From assembly GCA_013399305.1 (NCBI GenBank), contig VXAI01000372.1, forward strand, positions 186,001 to 250,000: a DNA stretch of 64,000 bases. Reading direction: 5' to 3'. This document shows, in pieces, positions 61,101-64,000 of the stretch. The notes under the pieces are model-generated. The model made no database searches and was not told the origin of the DNA. It saw only the letters and a list, made by a program, of their open reading frames with translations. Both the position numbers and the translations under genes were made by a program. The stretch comes from Rostratula benghalensis. Its lineage: Eukaryota; Chordata; Aves; Charadriiformes; Rostratulidae. Positions within the stretch are counted from its first letter, which is position 1. The number at the start of each line of letters is the position of its first letter.

Positions 61101-64000
61101 TCCATCCCATTATGCAGCTTTGTTTTATTAGCCTTTTTTTTAACATTGCTGTTGAATTCATACAGCACCTTCCAGACGCACAGCTGAATTTTCAGCTTAA
61201 GTGCGTTGGCATAACTGGTCTCTTCTTTTCCAGCCAAATTTTTTTTCTTCCAAAGGCAGAAAAAAACCACCCCAAAACCAACAATGCACTGGTCTTCCCT
61301 GTGCCTCTGGCATCTCAGATCTAGGTTACTGCTGAAAAATTAGTCTTACTCATTCACAGCCAGTTTCTGCTTTCCCAGAAACTTCAGTGTGGGCCCAATC
61401 TTCCACCAGTGACCCCCAAAATGCCCTTCCTTCCAGGCAGTAGATTCTACTTACGGGTAACAACTATTGCCACAGGCAGAGAAAATATATTTTAAGGGAA
61501 GCTCCACCTCCCTTCACACACTTGTGCGCCCCTGGCAATCCCATTGCCAGATTCTGGCTTCAGATACGTGAGGATACCATGAAGAAGACAGGGCGCCAAG
61601 CGTCTGGCTTGCAGACAGTGCCCTAAATGCTGCAGGTTTGCACGAACGCTTAACAGTGTGTGGTCGGGAATTAGGTTAGCATTGATTTGGGTGAGCTGGC
61701 AGGAGCATCCTTTGCTTTACCCATAGACAGGCTGGTCACATGAGGAACAGCTGGAGTGCACACAGAGCCTTCTTTAATTAAAGTGCTACTCACCATTTTT
61801 CTGGCAGGGCTCCCAGAAAAGCAATAAAATGGCAGCAGAGAAAACAAATGCTAAAAAACACACTTCCACTCTCCTTTATGTTCCCAAGTCTTCTGTCTCC
61901 CCAAGCATAATTTTACTTTCTTCCCCCCCACACTTTTTTTTTTTTTTTTTCCTCTTTTTCTTTCTGTTAATAATCATTCTTCATTTGTGACAGGCTAGGA
62001 AAGGAAAAGGTCAAGATGGAAGAAAAAAGGTTCAGAAGAATTGAAGCAGCCATTCACTGCCGTTCATGATTAAACCTCTGGAACAATGTACCTGCTTATT
62101 AGGACATGTCCCGCTCTGAGAAAACATCTGCAGAGCATGCACACCTTTCTAGGAGATGTGTGCCACGAACACACACCAGCACCTCCCGGGAATGTTAGCA
62201 GCATTCACTTGTCAGTCGTTATGGAAACATTTTCTCACACTGCCTCCCCCCCCGCACCCCTCCCAGCTTTCTACCTCAGATCTATTGCTTAAACAGGCTT
62301 GGAATTGTCAACACACCAATTGCTACTGTCATTTCCCAAATTAGCCAAAGTTGCTGGGTTTTGCTTTGTTTCTCCAACCTCCAACTCCCACTGGAGCAGC
62401 CCAAGGAGACAGAAGTGCCCTGTCCTGAGGCACAAGGTCCATTTCACAGACTGATCAGTTCCCTCAAGGAACCTGTCCAAAGCCAATAATAACCACAATG
62501 TTATTTTTGTGGTTGCCGTTGTATTATTAGGCTCTTTTCAGCACAGGACATAGAATGAAAGACACAGGGATGTGAAACCAAAAATGTGAAACCAAGGACA
62601 AGTACACACTGTTCCTGTTGTAGAGGAAATCTTCTGAATGGGAGCGAGGTTAGAAGGGACTTGGGTGCTGAAACATAAAGGGAAATTCACTCTGGGAAAG
62701 CAGCTTGGAGTTGAGAGAAATCAGGAGCTTATACAGTGCATGCAGTATGACTGGAGTTCAGTGGGACACGGGGTCCATGAGCCAACCCTCTCCAAATGCA
62801 AAGAAAGAAGCTGGACCTAAACAAGAAACCAGCCCCAGATCCTCAGATCTGAAGGCCACAACAGAGCAGATCTGAAATAGAGAATGTCAGAAATCTGGAT
62901 CTGAATTTTTCAGCTTGAGCCCATCTCTGTATCTGAGATTTACAGTTTGACATGTTTATATTGAAACAAGATGGCTATAAATACAGTATATTTCTCTCCC
63001 AGTAGAGTCTAAGGAGAGGAATGTTTAAAAGCACTCAGCAGGGGACTAGCACAGCTCCTGGTGAATTTAATTATGAACTCTCCCTGCTTTTACTCCAAGT
63101 AGTTTTGGCAGGGAGTAGTTCGATTGCTTTTGAAAATCCCGCTTTATTTGTGTGTGCTACAAATCATCTATATTTATATAACTGGATTTGCATCATAAGA
63201 ACATATTTCTACTAGCACAGATCGGGAATTTTCCATGAAGGATTTTTTTTAATTTAGAGGATGAGGATTAGTTCAGTACATAGGCAAAAACTTCAGCAGC
63301 AATTGTGGCAAAACAATTTGATGATGTCAATATTCAAACAAATTATTTCTCTTTAGCTCAGTTGGGCCTGAACTGTCATCTCTCTGAACAGCTGGCATGC
63401 CTATGGGTGCTGTGGATAGAGATGTAGACCTGTTCTCCTCCATCGACTGGGCTCTGGCCAGACCACACACCCCATTGTGCGCAAGTCTCATTACTACTTG
63501 AAAAGCAGTCTGGTATACTTCTGAATAAAAGCAACACTGCTATTAACTTATTGGGCAGCACTGGCCTACAGTTTTATCAGATCTATCTGATGATACATGG
63601 TCAGGACAAGAACCTGTTGCAAATTTTTTTCTGTGTCTATGTAATCCAATGTAATTATTTTTCTCATCATCTGAGTGGAATTATTTTGTCTCATAAGTAT
63701 TTCTGGCCTTTTGCTCTGCACAGAATGAACCAATTTTAAAAATGAAAAAAAGATTGAAGGCACAGAAGCTATTGTGGCTATGTAGAGCTCTTAATTGTAA
63801 CACTTTACCTTTGGAGAAAACTATTTTTCATTAACTGAACAGGTAATAGTATATGATCGTGATTAAGTTTAATGGAACTAAGACCAAAGTGGGAAAGATA
63901 AAGTTACAACTGAGAATCTGCTTTAAGTGCAAAACCAGCTTCTGTTTGGAGAGGCATTTGATGGAAAACTGCACTGCTCCTAACTAAATGAGGCTTAAAT
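58178..64000. other. Anonymous DNA, no gene recognised
   Basis: Unique-looking sequence to the end of the window. It holds a T17 run at 61934-61950, a near tandem word (TGTGAAACCAAA, repeated around 62573-62596) and a small palindrome (ATCAGA TCTA TCTGAT, around 63576-63591). Open frames of up to 134 codons (around 60.8-61.2 kb) resemble nothing I know. Confidence 0.5.
61934..61950. repeat. T17 homopolymer
   Basis: A pure T-run inside a pyrimidine-rich stretch (about 61.87-61.97 kb). Simple sequence. Confidence 0.85.

Noticed and set aside
1..64000. Endogenous retrovirus, LTR pair, CRISPR array, tRNA or bacterial operon
   Set aside because: No paired long direct repeats, primer-binding site, regularly spaced repeats, cloverleaf or compact gene arrangement was seen anywhere in the window.

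Overview
The window is nuclear DNA from a vertebrate, most likely a bird. The evidence is three CR1 LINE fragments, two of them ending in the 8-bp ATTCTRTG-type tail typical of avian CR1, plus decayed copies of older amniote repeats: a MIR/CORE-SINE and two L2/CR1-group LINE fragments. I found no bacterial or organellar gene, tRNA, rRNA, CRISPR array or retroviral LTR. Open frames are short, scattered on both strands and mostly chance. I could not assign any host protein-coding gene with confidence, so the window is intergenic, or intronic to a gene whose exons lie mostly outside it.

Layout. 1-7.8 kb is AT-rich anonymous DNA with simple repeats. At 7.82-7.97 kb a 150-nt open block on + is bounded by a good acceptor and a good donor, a candidate exon. 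At 9.0-9.4 kb lies a CR1 fragment on the minus strand. At 10.8-11.66 kb is the most CpG-rich part of the window, broken by a 206-base N gap. Its minus strand carries a well-placed ATG followed by exactly 29 codons and a GTAAGT donor, which could be a first exon. From 11.7 to 17.7 kb the DNA is anonymous. At 17.73-17.89 kb the minus strand holds an old LINE reverse-transcriptase fragment still open for about 52 codons. At 23.5-23.7 kb is a MIR copy, followed by a short segment rich in TAAT and E-box words.

At 25.54-25.63 kb is the most striking object: a nearly perfect inverted repeat with 31-bp arms (30 of 31 positions paired in a + strand RNA, counting one G:U) and an inner stem, which would make an 84-nt hairpin of pre-miRNA size. 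From 25.6 to 39.0 kb and 39.4 to 55.5 kb there is mostly anonymous unique DNA with a few small tandem duplications, an isolated CR1 3' tip (39.02-39.09 kb) and a single ambiguous base at 42,000. From 55.5 to 56.03 kb is the 3' part of an ancient sauropsid LINE with an AAT-rich tail. From 57.28 to 58.18 kb is the largest CR1 copy, with a recognisable but frameshifted RT C-terminal region. The remainder to 64 kb is anonymous.

The recognisable sequences do not form a pathway or operon. The candidates worth testing are the hairpin, the two exon-like blocks and the old LINE pieces. Family assignments rest on recalled motif similarity; no database search was run.
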